A stretch of DNA of 6,675 nucleotides from Bacteroidales bacterium. Lineage in GTDB: Bacteria > Bacteroidota > Bacteroidia > Bacteroidales > Muribaculaceae. How positions within the stretch are numbered: the first letter of the stretch is position 1; every line of letters starts with the position of its first letter. This document shows positions 1 to 6,675 of the stretch, one piece after another. The DNA lies in NCBI GenBank assembly GCA_019420545.1, contig JAHZGZ010000255.1, forward strand, positions 1-6,675, written 5' to 3'. The notes beneath the pieces were generated by a model. It made no database searches, was not told where the DNA came from, and saw only the letters and a program-made list of their open reading frames with translations. Made by a program: the position numbers and the translations under genes.

Positions 1-3000
1 TACAGTAACAGGGAGCGGGAGCAGTCCGTTATAGGGATTGTGTGGCTGTACGTTGGCAGGATTGATTCCCCATACGAGAAGGTCGGCGCCAAGCTTCATA
101 TTCTTACGTATGGCATCCTCTGTATCGTTGTCGAGAGAATATGTGCCGTCAAGTATATAAAGAGCCTTGGATGGATTGCTGACCTTATTGGCAAACACCA
201 CACCCTGAGCGTCAAACTGCTGACGGGCACGTGAATCGGGAGCGCCTACGAATACCACTTCCTTGTATTGTTCGGGAGTGCCCCAGCTGCCTTTCGACTC
301 GTACTGTTTCTTGTCGATCTGGGCCCACTCGCTCCATGCGGCTCCCCCGGGAGCGTTGGCTGCACGCAGAGCGTCGAACATCGGCCATGAACGGTAAAGC
401 GGGAGCGACGGATCGTAGCCGGGATTGAATGTTGTCGAATACGGACCTACGCGCTCAGGCTGTACGCCGGGCTGACCTTCAACATAGTCGGCAAAGAACA
501 CGCCGTCGTTTTCAAGCGATGGAGCGGTTGTAAGATCCTTCTTTCCAAGCGGAAGAGGCTGGAGAGCATACCATGCCATATTGAATACGGTAGAATAGCT
601 TGCACCGTTGTCGCGCTGATCCTTGATAAGGTTGTAGCACTCATTGGCAAGGCCCTCCATACGGCCCATAGCCGACATATAGGCACGCTCGCCATTGTAC
701 TTCGACACCTGTTCGGGTGTTCCATAATATGCCATCGAGTGTTCGCCGATACCCCAGGGCTTGCCGATGTTGATCCAGTTGTGCATGGAACCTACATCGC
801 CATAGTGTCCTACGGTAACGGGGAGTATGCCGTCGCCGTCGTCCTCGCCGTCAGAACTGATCCAGGGACGTGTGGGATCGAGCTCGCGCACGATATCGCG
901 CCATTCGCGCCATGCTACCATCTGAGGCTCCAGAAGGTCGGGACGGTTGTAGACATAAAGGATTACCGGCTTATTTTCATTGCTGACACTCCAGCCGAAT
1001 ACGCTGGCGTGGTTGCGGTCGCGCATCACAAAACGGCGAAGATGATCTTTCGATGCTTCCCAGAAATGAGGTGAATCGAGCTTTGGGCCTCCGTCGCTTG
1101 CCCAGTTGGCAGTCTCGTTAAGTATGCAGATACCCATCTCGTCGGCCATATCGTGGTAGAAGCGCGGGTAGACCATAGCATGCGGACGTACGGCGTTGCC
1201 GTTCATATCCTTAATGGCCTTATACCATGCGTAGGCATAGCGGCGTGTCATCTGAGGAATACCCATGAAGTGCCATGAATCGCTGCGCAGGGGATATACC
1301 TTGCCATTGAGAAGCTGGCTGGTACCTTGAAGAGTCCATTCGCGCCATCCGAAGCGCTCGTATTTTGAGTCGATCTTCTTGCCGCCGGATTTTGCCGAGA
1401 GCACGAGTCCGTAAAGATTGGGAGTCTCGGGAGTCCAGTATTTCAGCATTCCCTCCGACACGGGGAGTGTGATGGTAGTCTTTGCGGTGTCGCCGGGAGC
1501 CACAGTAAGCTTGACGGGCTTGATTGACATAGCCTGGCGGCCGAGTTCCCATGCTGGCACAGGTGCCGAGTTGATGTCGGTGCCTGCGAGGTTGACCCAC
1601 TCGCTGATGTCGCCTGACAGCTCCACGGTCTGTTTTTTAGCGCCGGAGTTGGTGACCTTTACCTCAAGTTCGAGTTTGTTCTGGCCTACGAGCGGCTTTA
1701 CATATACATCCTCGATGCGGGTAGAAGGTATGGCCTGAAGATATACATCCTGCCAGATACCGTTCATATCGTAGCCCCACATGGAACCACCGGGAACGAT
1801 ACGTCGGCCGATGGTGCTGTTGTCTTCGAAAAGCTTCTGAGAGCGCACGCCCACAAGCACTTCGGCCTTCTCGCCGGGCTTGACGATATCAGTGATGTCG
1901 GCGGTGAATGGAAGGAAGAGGTCGAAATTCTCCGCAACCTTTTTCCCATTGACATATACCTGAGCCTCGCCGGCTATAGCCTCGAACCAAAGACGCAGAT
2001 CGTTTCCGGCCCAGTCGGCGGGTACCGTGAATATCTTCTTCATCCAGGCCATCTTGACGTCGTTCCATTCACGAGGATAAGACGGATAATTGCGGTGGTC
2101 GGGGCCTTCGAGATTACGGTTGGAGAAATCATTGATATTCCAGGGCGAAGGGATCTTGATCTTCACATGGCTCCATCCGTCGGGTGTGGGCTTGGGAAGT
2201 TCGGGAGCCTTTCCGGCACCCTGACGATAGTCGGCGGGAAGTTTCACAGGCTGAAAATCCCAATATCCGTTGAGGCATATTTCCTGGCGGTAGGGCTTCT
2301 CAAGACGGTTGACAAGTCCTTCATATGGAGCGAAAACGCCATTGTAGACGAGACGCTGGGTAGCGGGATTGCGCACAGGCATCGATGCCGACAGAGGCTT
2401 TTCCTTGTTGAGCATGCTCTTGGCCTGTCCGATAAGCCACAGATAGTGGTCAGGCTCTATCTCGTTGTCAATAGCTACAAAACGGCTGTCACCGACCGGA
2501 ACTTTCTTCGCGCACTTGAACACAGCGGTGCCTCCATCAATCTCATCGAACATGGCCACATAGATCATTTCGGCACCCTGCTCGATGGCTCCGGCAAGCT
2601 GCTTCCAGAAGAAATTACCGTTGTTGCGGTCGATCTGGAGGCTCTTGGGGCCTTTCATGTTCTTCCACGAAAATCCGGGGAAGCAAAGGGGCGCATAGTC
2701 AACCTTTTCGGCCTTGCACCACTTGATATCATCGCTGATAAGTTTCTTGTAGAAAGGATATGAACTCTCATTGTAGCGCCCCACAAACCATGGCATGATG
2801 ATATCGCATTTCTTTATGAGAGCATGCAGCCGGGGGTCAGACTCGGTGTCAAACTTGAGCTCACGCCAGTGGGTTGGCACACCAAGCATAACGCTGAAAC
2901 CTTGTTTTTTAAGCCCGTCGACAATGGCATTGGCCTCTTTCAGGCCATAACGGCGGCGGTCATTGAATCCTACACCCCACACTACAACCAGAGGATGCCC

Positions 3001-3585
3001 GTTGTGCCACAGATATGATGGATTCTTGGCATGATCCTTCAAGTTGAGCATCGGAGTCAGCTCGCGTATATCGTTAAGAAGCATCTTCTCGTCACCGACA
3101 TTCATACCCGAGAGGTCATACATCACGCAGAATGCACGGCCATATTTGTTGGCGGCAGCGCTTGCGTCGTTGAGCAATTTGTTAAAATGCTTCTTGCCTG
3201 ACGGATTTTTGATTTCAGGGACGAAACGCTGCATGAACACACCGTCGAGACCATACTCCTTCATCCAGCGGAAATGGGTATCGACGGTCGATGCGTCATG
3301 CGACGAGAATGTCTTGGCCACCGAACCGTCGGCATACTTGAACTCCGTATCGTAGAGTTTCTCGTATTCCGAAGTCTCGGGCCAGAAATCGATGGAGCAA
3401 CTTCCGGGACGGAAACCATTGTGACCTTTGTAGTGGTACCACCCACGTCCCTCGCCATCGCCGGGAGCGTTGAACCATCCCTGATAGCCCGCCATGACCA
3501 GCCCCTTGTAGGAGTCATATTGTTTCTGGGCATAGGCCGACAAGCCTATCAGGAAAGCAAAGATAATTACTAACTGTTTTCTCAT
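1..3585 (-). CDS. Secreted two-domain glycosidase: GH99/GH71-like domain fused to a GH2 glycosidase (3' end outside window)
   Basis: The frame is open for 1195 codons from the ATG at 3585 to the window edge; I translated it throughout and found no stop or frameshift. Residues 1-19 form a signal peptide (MRK, hydrophobic stretch, AYA before Gln20), predicting export to the periplasm or beyond. Residues about 22-395 resemble the uncharacterised GH99/GH71-like family of Bacteroidetes: KGLVMAGYQGWF at 27-38, WFVGRY at 266-271, and MFDEIDGGTA at 345-354 with a likely catalytic or sugar-contacting Asp347/Glu348. A linker near 396-433 leads into a GH2 enzyme: sugar-binding domain from LNGYWDF (438-444) to GIWQDV (609-614), Ig-like domain to about 745 (YWTPETPNLYG at 716-726), then a TIM barrel. 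The barrel has NAVRPH at 797-802, SNE with presumed acid/base Glu870, and WGIGEHS with presumed nucleophile Glu948. Residues from about 1110 look like the start of a further alpha/beta domain. GH2 covers beta-galactosidases, beta-mannosidases, glucuronidases and others, and I cannot choose among them. The start is supported by the signal peptide directly after it. Confidence 0.88.
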   Translation of the reverse strand, partial: MRKQLVIIFAFLIGLSAYAQKQYDSYKGLVMAGYQGWFNAPGDGEGRGWYHYKGHNGFRPGSCSIDFWPETSEYEKLYDTEFKYADGSVAKTFSSHDASTVDTHFRWMKEYGLDGVFMQRFVPEIKNPSGKKHFNKLLNDASAAANKYGRAFCVMYDLSGMNVGDEKMLLNDIRELTPMLNLKDHAKNPSYLWHNGHPLVVVWGVGFNDRRRYGLKEANAIVDGLKKQGFSVMLGVPTHWRELKFDTESDPRLHALIKKCDIIMPWFVGRYNESSYPFYKKLISDDIKWCKAEKVDYAPLCFPGFSWKNMKGPKSLQIDRNNGNFFWKQLAGAIEQGAEMIYVAMFDEIDGGTAVFKCAKKVPVGDSRFVAIDNEIEPDHYLWLIGQAKSMLNKEKPLSASMPVRNPATQRLVYNGVFAPYEGLVNRLEKPYRQEICLNGYWDFQPVKLPADYRQGAGKAPELPKPTPDGWSHVKIKIPSPWNINDFSNRNLEGPDHRNYPSYPREWNDVKMAWMKKIFTVPADWAGNDLRLWFEAIAGEAQVYVNGKKVAENFDLFLPFTADITDIVKPGEKAEVLVGVRSQKLFEDNSTIGRRIVPGGSMWGYDMNGIWQDVYLQAIPSTRIEDVYVKPLVGQNKLELEVKVTNSGAKKQTVELSGDISEWVNLAGTDINSAPVPAWELGRQAMSIKPVKLTVAPGDTAKTTITLPVSEGMLKYWTPETPNLYGLVLSAKSGGKKIDSKYERFGWREWTLQGTSQLLNGKVYPLRSDSWHFMGIPQMTRRYAYAWYKAIKDMNGNAVRPHAMVYPRFYHDMADEMGICILNETANWASDGGPKLDSPHFWEASKDHLRRFVMRDRNHASVFGWSVSNENKPVILYVYNRPDLLEPQMVAWREWRDIVRELDPTRPWISSDGEDDGDGILPVTVGHYGDVGSMHNWINIGKPWGIGEHSMAYYGTPEQVSKYNGERAYMSAMGRMEGLANECYNLIKDQRDNGASYSTVFNMAWYALQPLPLGKKDLTTAPSLENDGVFFADYVEGQPGVQPERVGPYSTTFNPGYDPSLPLYRSWPMFDALRAANAPGGAAWSEWAQIDKKQYESKGSWGTPEQYKEVVFVGAPDSRARQQFDAQGVVFANKVSNPSKALYILDGTYSLDNDTEDAIRKNMKLGADLLVWGINPANVQPHNPYNGLLPLPVTV

Positions 3586-3601
3586 ATTTTTTGATTTATC
3601 C

Positions 3602-3630
3602 GACAGCTGTCAATGTTCCTGACAGCTATC
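3602..3630 (-). promoter_or_regulatory. Leader hairpin next to the glycosidase start codon
   Basis: Read on the minus strand, GATAGCTGTC, a 9-base loop AGGAACATT, and GACAGCTGTC form a 10-bp stem whose only non-Watson-Crick pair is one U-G. The 3' arm is also a perfect 10-bp palindrome by itself and the 5' arm is a one-mismatch copy, so as DNA this is two near-identical palindromes with starts 19 bases apart. The structure ends 16 bases before the ATG at 3585 and is followed by A-rich sequence, not a U-run, so it does not look like a terminator. It could be an mRNA structure governing translation or stability, or a paired operator for a dimeric regulator. The sequence does not decide between them. 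Confidence 0.5.
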
Positions 3631-3696
3631 CATCGTTTCGAAATAAATTTCGGTTACACTGTGTCGATCTCACTTAAAGGCCGCCCTTCACCGTGG

Positions 3697-3729
3697 GGCT
3701 TATTGTGATTTCAACTGCAAAATAAAGCC
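3697..3729 (-). repeat. Imperfect inverted repeat in the glycosidase leader
   Basis: On the plus strand GGCTTATTGTG (3697-3707) faces CAAAATAAAGCC (3718-3729) across about 10 bases. As minus-strand RNA this gives GGCUU/AAGCC, a one-base bulge, AUU/AAU, one mismatch, and UG/CA closing a loop of about 10 bases. If transcription starts near the weak candidate promoter just upstream, this would sit at the very 5' end of the mRNA. Function is unknown and chance is possible. Confidence 0.3.
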
Positions 3730-3744
3730 AAGCCGGTTAACTAC

Positions 3745-3775
3745 TGAATATATCTGCCCTTAATTTTCAATTAAA
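3745..3775 (-). promoter_or_regulatory. Weak candidate Bacteroidetes promoter for the glycosidase gene
   Basis: On the minus strand TTTA (3775-3772), a 19-base spacer, and TATATTCA (3752-3745) partly match the Bacteroidetes primary sigma consensus of TTTG at -33 and TAnnTTTG at -7. Spacing is right but both elements deviate from the consensus. A start near 3738 would give a leader of roughly 150 bases carrying both hairpins described here. An AT-rich palindrome (TTAATT-TTC-AATTAA, 3760-3774) overlaps its upstream half and could be an operator. Confidence 0.22.
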
Positions 3776-3800
3776 TTACACTTAACAAGTGCCGGAATAA

Positions 3801-3836
3801 GGCTTAAAAGCCATTTATTGGCCTAAAATAGGCTTT
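3801..3836 (-). terminator. Palindrome cluster after the permease gene, possible terminator
   Basis: Within 50 bases after the permease stop codon are three small overlapping inverted repeats: GGCTTAAAAGCC (3801-3812), GCCTAAAATAGGC (3821-3833), and AAGCC-ATTTATT-GGCCT (3808-3824). Read on the minus strand, the last one forms a stem of about 6 bp (one G-U) directly followed by TTTT, which resembles a short intrinsic terminator. The stems are weak and mutually exclusive, so the terminator call is tentative. The position and the 259-base gap support separate transcription of the glycosidase gene. Confidence 0.38.
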
Positions 3837-3844
3837 ATATGTTT

Positions 3845-5137
3845 TTAAACATGTTTTTTGCCGAAGCTCTCGGGCACCTTTATAAGAGCCGTCACTGCAA
3901 TCGTCACGACACAGCATATCATCACCCACCAGAAGAAACCTTCGTAACCGAGCTGTTCCTGTATCCAGCCCGCCACCATTCCGGGAAGCATCATGCCCAA
4001 CGCCATAAAGCCCGTACAGATGGCATAATGGGCTGTGCGCAGTTCTCCCTCACTATAATAAATAAGGTAGAGCATGTAGGCGCTGAAGCCGAAACCATAT
4101 CCGAGCTGCTCGACGCCGACACATATACATATTGTAATCAACGACGTCGGCTGCGCCCATGCAAGATAGCAGAACACTACGCATGTAAGCGATATACTCC
4201 AAGCCATAGGCCAAAGCCATTTTTTCAGTCCTCCGCGTGCGGTTACAATACCTCCGACAATACCACCTACAGTAAGCCCGATCACACCGACAGTGCCGTA
4301 AACCAGCCCGACTTCGCCGGTTGTGAGCCCGAGGCCACCGACATCGCGCCCATCGACAAGGAATGGATTGATCAGTTTCATAAGCTGCGCTTCAGGCAAC
4401 CTGTACAAAAGCATGAACAGAATGCCAACCAAGGCCTGCGGCTTTTGGAAAAATGTAGCGAACGTACGCAAAAATTCTTTTCCGGCATTTGCTCCTGAAA
4501 CATTTCCTACAGGCCGGTCGGCAAAAGGACGTGGAAGCACAATATAATGGTATATCGAGAATATGAAAAAGCATGCGGAAATAAGCCCCATCACAACAGC
4601 CCACGACAGGGCCACACTCGCACCGTGCTCGCCGAGCACCCACGACAGGGCTACAAGACCACCTTGAGCAGTTATTGTAGCGATCCGATAAAATGTACTC
4701 CTTATCCCGACATAAAATGCCTGCTGATGCTCGGTAAGCGCCAGCATATAGAAGCCGTCGGCGGCGATATCATGGGTGGCGCTTACAAATGCGGTCAGCC
4801 AGAAAAAGGCCAGCGAAAGCTGAAAAAACCATGCGCCGGGGAGTGTAAACGCCACGCATGCCAATCCGACGGCTATAAGCGCCTCAGTAGTCACGATCCA
4901 CCATCGCTTAGTGCGCAATATATCCACAAACGGACTCCATAACGGCTTGATCACCCACGGCAGATATAGCCATGAGGTATAAAACGCAATCTCGCCGTTG
5001 GATATACCCATTACCTTGTACATCAGCACGGAAAGAGTCATAACGGCCACATAGGGCATAGCCTCTGCAAAGTACAGAGTGCTTACCCATGCCCAGGGAG
5101 TTACCCCGGCTTTCCGGTGTCTGACGTTTTTATCCAT
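3845..5137 (-). CDS. ampG: AmpG-like major facilitator permease (muropeptide importer family)
   Basis: This is a 430-residue, strongly hydrophobic protein with about 12 predicted membrane segments (roughly 15-40, 52-72, 80-100, 104-124, 143-168, 176-200, 234-256, 273-298, 308-328, 332-360, 372-394, 400-420). It sits in the inner membrane. PWVIKPLWSPFVD (60-72) followed by RTKRWW matches the AmpG form of the first MFS cytoplasmic loop, and SATHDIAADGF (119-129) matches the AmpG-type motif with buried acidic residues. AmpG of Gram-negatives imports GlcNAc-1,6-anhydroMurNAc-peptides released by lytic transglycosylases, for cytoplasmic recycling. The E. coli protein is longer (about 490 residues, 14 segments); shorter forms like this are usual in Bacteroidetes. 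The start ATG overlaps the last codons of the upstream SpoIID-type gene by 8 bases, with no clear Shine-Dalgarno site, suggesting coupled translation. The substrate may differ from that of E. coli AmpG; the family is clearer than the substrate. Confidence 0.82.
   Translation of the reverse strand: MDKNVRHRKAGVTPWAWVSTLYFAEAMPYVAVMTLSVLMYKVMGISNGEIAFYTSWLYLPWVIKPLWSPFVDILRTKRWWIVTTEALIAVGLACVAFTLPGAWFFQLSLAFFWLTAFVSATHDIAADGFYMLALTEHQQAFYVGIRSTFYRIATITAQGGLVALSWVLGEHGASVALSWAVVMGLISACFFIFSIYHYIVLPRPFADRPVGNVSGANAGKEFLRTFATFFQKPQALVGILFMLLYRLPEAQLMKLINPFLVDGRDVGGLGLTTGEVGLVYGTVGVIGLTVGGIVGGIVTARGGLKKWLWPMAWSISLTCVVFCYLAWAQPTSLITICICVGVEQLGYGFGFSAYMLYLIYYSEGELRTAHYAICTGFMALGMMLPGMVAGWIQEQLGYEGFFWWVMICCVVTIAVTALIKVPESFGKKHV
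5130..5137 (-). other. 8-base gene overlap (translational coupling site)
   Basis: On the minus strand ATGGATAA contains the permease start codon and, in another frame, the stop codon TAA of the SpoIID-type gene. The two genes must therefore share a transcript, and ribosomes ending the first gene can restart on the second. No purine-rich ribosome site is seen in the preceding bases, which fits coupling. Confidence 0.8.
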
Positions 5138-6675
5138 TGAAACGCGTTATCGAGGCATTATTGAAGTAGTGATATAATATGGTGCGATAATCATACCCCT
5201 TCGAGGCCATCACGGCAGCGCCAATCTGACAGAGGCCCACACCATGTCCCCAGCCAGCACCATGGAGAATGAACTCGCCGTTGTCGCCCCGGCTTACCAC
5301 GAATGCCGAACTGAAAAGATGGCTTCGTGAGAGCCAGCGGCGTATTTCAAGTTCTTTGCCGACAGTCAGTGTACGGCGAGTGCCTGCAATGCGCAGACGG
5401 ACTATGCGTCCCGACTTGCCGCGTTCTACAGGCTCGAGCGCGGTGATGGTGCCGAAATCCATACCGGAACGGTCACACACGATCTCCGAGAGTTCTTCCG
5501 GAGTATACGTGACAGTCCACCGATAAAAATCGGGAGTGGTGTCGAGATCGCTACGGTTGAGCACACTGCGGAGCACGGCCACATCGGGGGCTGCACAGAA
5601 AGCGTCGGGTGCCGACAGTATCCACTTCCGTGCCTCATCCTCGATACGCAGATCGGGAACGGGATGTTCCGGTATGGTGTCGCGGGCGCCTTCGAGGTAG
5701 GAGTGATGGACCGGTTCCCAACAGTATTCAAACTCCTCGAACGCACCGCCGCAACATTTGGAAAATCGCGTGTCGCACAGGCGCCCGTCGGCATCCGTCA
5801 TCACCTCGCTGGAGGTGGCGGAGATTATGTCGTGCAATTTTTCAGAATATTCAGTTGCCGGAAGACCGAGATAACGCTGACAATGGTCGTCGGCACATAC
5901 ATCGAAGTCGGTATGATCATCGTGGTCGTACCATTTTATATGCTCAATGCCGTCGCCATCAGATGCGCACCGGCATTGACCGGCTACGGAAAGTGACTCA
6001 CGGCAGGCGATCTGCTTCCAGGCCCAGCTTCGGGATATGACAGCATGCGCTTTCAATAATTCCACAGGCGATTCGGGGCTCATCTCGGCGCCTATCACAC
6101 CTTCGATATAGCGCTCCATTCCTACCACATTTACGGCCACGGTACGGCCGCCGGGGGTATGTTGAAGTTCAAGCGTGCCCGGATAAGTGCGCCGCTCGGT
6201 ATGTTCCCAATGAAACTGGCTCCCGACCGGGACATTCTCAAGTGTGAATGAAGCATCATCGTCGAGCGCGAAGTATGTGTCCCCTACCCGCTCATAACGT
6301 CCGTTGAGGGTAAAACTCAGGTCAGCGGCATCCATTATACCGACACGTATGCAGTCGGAAGGATTGGGATAAGCCACCTCGGAAAGTATTTTCTCAAGAA
6401 GCGCGCGGTCGAGCATATCGAAATCAGCAGGATTCACCGTAACGATAGTACCGAAAACATCAATCGCCCCGGGGCTTATGGCCGGAACCGGATAGCATGA
6501 CGGACGATGAGTGCGCCTCGGAACTACACGCACCATAAGATTGCCGTCGGCCATACGCTCCATGGCCATGTTGAGGGGCATCTCAGCGCCCTCAGGCGAG
6601 ATACCGGCTGAAACTATATACTCCCTGACAGCACGTACAACCGCTCCGGCATCCGGGCCAATGAATCTACGACTG
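5130..6675 (-). CDS. DUF4922-like/SpoIID (LytB) fusion protein, lytic transglycosylase family (5' end outside window)
   Basis: 514 residues are visible and the frame stays open to the right edge, so the gene starts outside the window. The ATG at 6581 is very likely internal, because the codons before it (reading FIGPDAGAVVRAVREYI and on) continue the same domain. The first part, to about 6380, with VPRRTHRPSCY and ISPGAIDVFGTIVT, resembles the C-terminal end of DUF4922, a Bacteroidetes family I recall as related to HIT/GalT-type nucleotide enzymes. From about 6360 it is SpoIID/LytB: YIEGVIGAEMSPES holds the presumed catalytic Glu (codon 6084-6086), followed by AHAVISRSWAW. VCADDHCQRYLG has Cys and His residues at positions where some SpoIID proteins bind zinc (codons 5895, 5883 and 5880), then FSKCCGG and finally HGAGWGHGVGLCQIGA (His codon 5244-5246). 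SpoIID cleaves peptidoglycan glycan strands, leaving 1,6-anhydroMurNAc ends. The overlapping AmpG-like gene fits a recycling role. The visible part has many cysteines, and whether the protein is exported cannot be judged without its N-terminus. Confidence 0.8.
   Translation of the reverse strand, partial: SRRFIGPDAGAVVRAVREYIVSAGISPEGAEMPLNMAMERMADGNLMVRVVPRRTHRPSCYPVPAISPGAIDVFGTIVTVNPADFDMLDRALLEKILSEVAYPNPSDCIRVGIMDAADLSFTLNGRYERVGDTYFALDDDASFTLENVPVGSQFHWEHTERRTYPGTLELQHTPGGRTVAVNVVGMERYIEGVIGAEMSPESPVELLKAHAVISRSWAWKQIACRESLSVAGQCRCASDGDGIEHIKWYDHDDHTDFDVCADDHCQRYLGLPATEYSEKLHDIISATSSEVMTDADGRLCDTRFSKCCGGAFEEFEYCWEPVHHSYLEGARDTIPEHPVPDLRIEDEARKWILSAPDAFCAAPDVAVLRSVLNRSDLDTTPDFYRWTVTYTPEELSEIVCDRSGMDFGTITALEPVERGKSGRIVRLRIAGTRRTLTVGKELEIRRWLSRSHLFSSAFVVSRGDNGEFILHGAGWGHGVGLCQIGAAVMASKGYDYRTILYHYFNNASITRFNG

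Noticed and set aside
2095..2763. A 222-codon open frame on the plus strand
   Set aside because: It lies wholly antisense to the glycosidase frame, shows no recognisable domain, and is explained by the composition of the real gene opposite.
3601..3631. The hairpin before the glycosidase as an intrinsic terminator of the permease transcript
   Set aside because: In the direction of transcription it is followed by GATAAATCAAAAAAT and not by a U-run, and it lies more than 200 bases past the permease stop.
3706..3729. A second promoter candidate, TTTATTTTG, on the minus strand
   Set aside because: It resembles the -7 element with one mismatch, but no TTTG-like -33 element lies 19-21 bases upstream.
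3801..3836. The short palindromes as a CRISPR or mobile-element end
   Set aside because: The units are only 12-17 bases, unequal, without regular spacers, target duplications or an adjacent transposase or cas gene.
3839..4498. A 219-codon open frame on the plus strand
   Set aside because: It is antisense to the AmpG-like gene, rich in His, Thr and Arg without any fold signature, and has no ribosome site. It is a shadow of the permease gene.
5130..6581. Taking the ATG at 6581 as the start of the SpoIID-type gene
   Set aside because: The same frame is open up to the window edge and its upstream codons read as continuous protein of the DUF4922-like domain, so this Met is internal.

Overview
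The window looks like a chromosomal segment from a gut-type Bacteroidales bacterium. I favour Muribaculaceae over Bacteroides because base composition looks close to 50% G+C by eye, but this is inference. Supporting signs are the protein families (a GH99/GH71-like domain of the Bacteroidetes type, a DUF4922-like segment, a Bacteroidetes-type AmpG permease), the lack of clear Shine-Dalgarno sites, and an A-rich stretch just before a start codon. All three genes lie on the minus strand, so transcription runs from right to left. Both outer genes are cut by the window edges.

Right part (5130-6675): the 3' part of a gene whose protein carries the end of a DUF4922-like domain joined to a complete SpoIID/LytB-type domain, the family of peptidoglycan lytic transglycosylases and amidase enhancers. 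Its frame stays open to the window edge, so the true start lies outside. Its last 8 bases overlap the start of the next gene (3845-5137), which encodes a 430-residue AmpG-like major facilitator permease. Together they read as a peptidoglycan turnover or recycling unit: one protein would cleave glycan to anhydro-muropeptides, and the other would move such products across the inner membrane.

Middle (3586-3844): 259 bases between genes. They hold a cluster of short palindromes just after the permease stop (a possible terminator), a weak candidate Bacteroidetes promoter, an imperfect inverted repeat, and a strong 10-bp hairpin ending 16 bases before the next start codon.

Left part (1-3585): one uninterrupted frame of 1195 codons running off the left edge. 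It encodes a secreted two-enzyme polypeptide: signal peptide, a GH99/GH71-like catalytic domain, then a GH2 glycosidase (sugar-binding domain, Ig-like domain, TIM barrel with both catalytic glutamates) and the start of a further alpha/beta region. The substrate cannot be told from the sequence. No transporter, SusC/SusD pair or regulator is in view to place it in a polysaccharide utilisation locus. I see no RNA genes, insertion sequences or CRISPR arrays.
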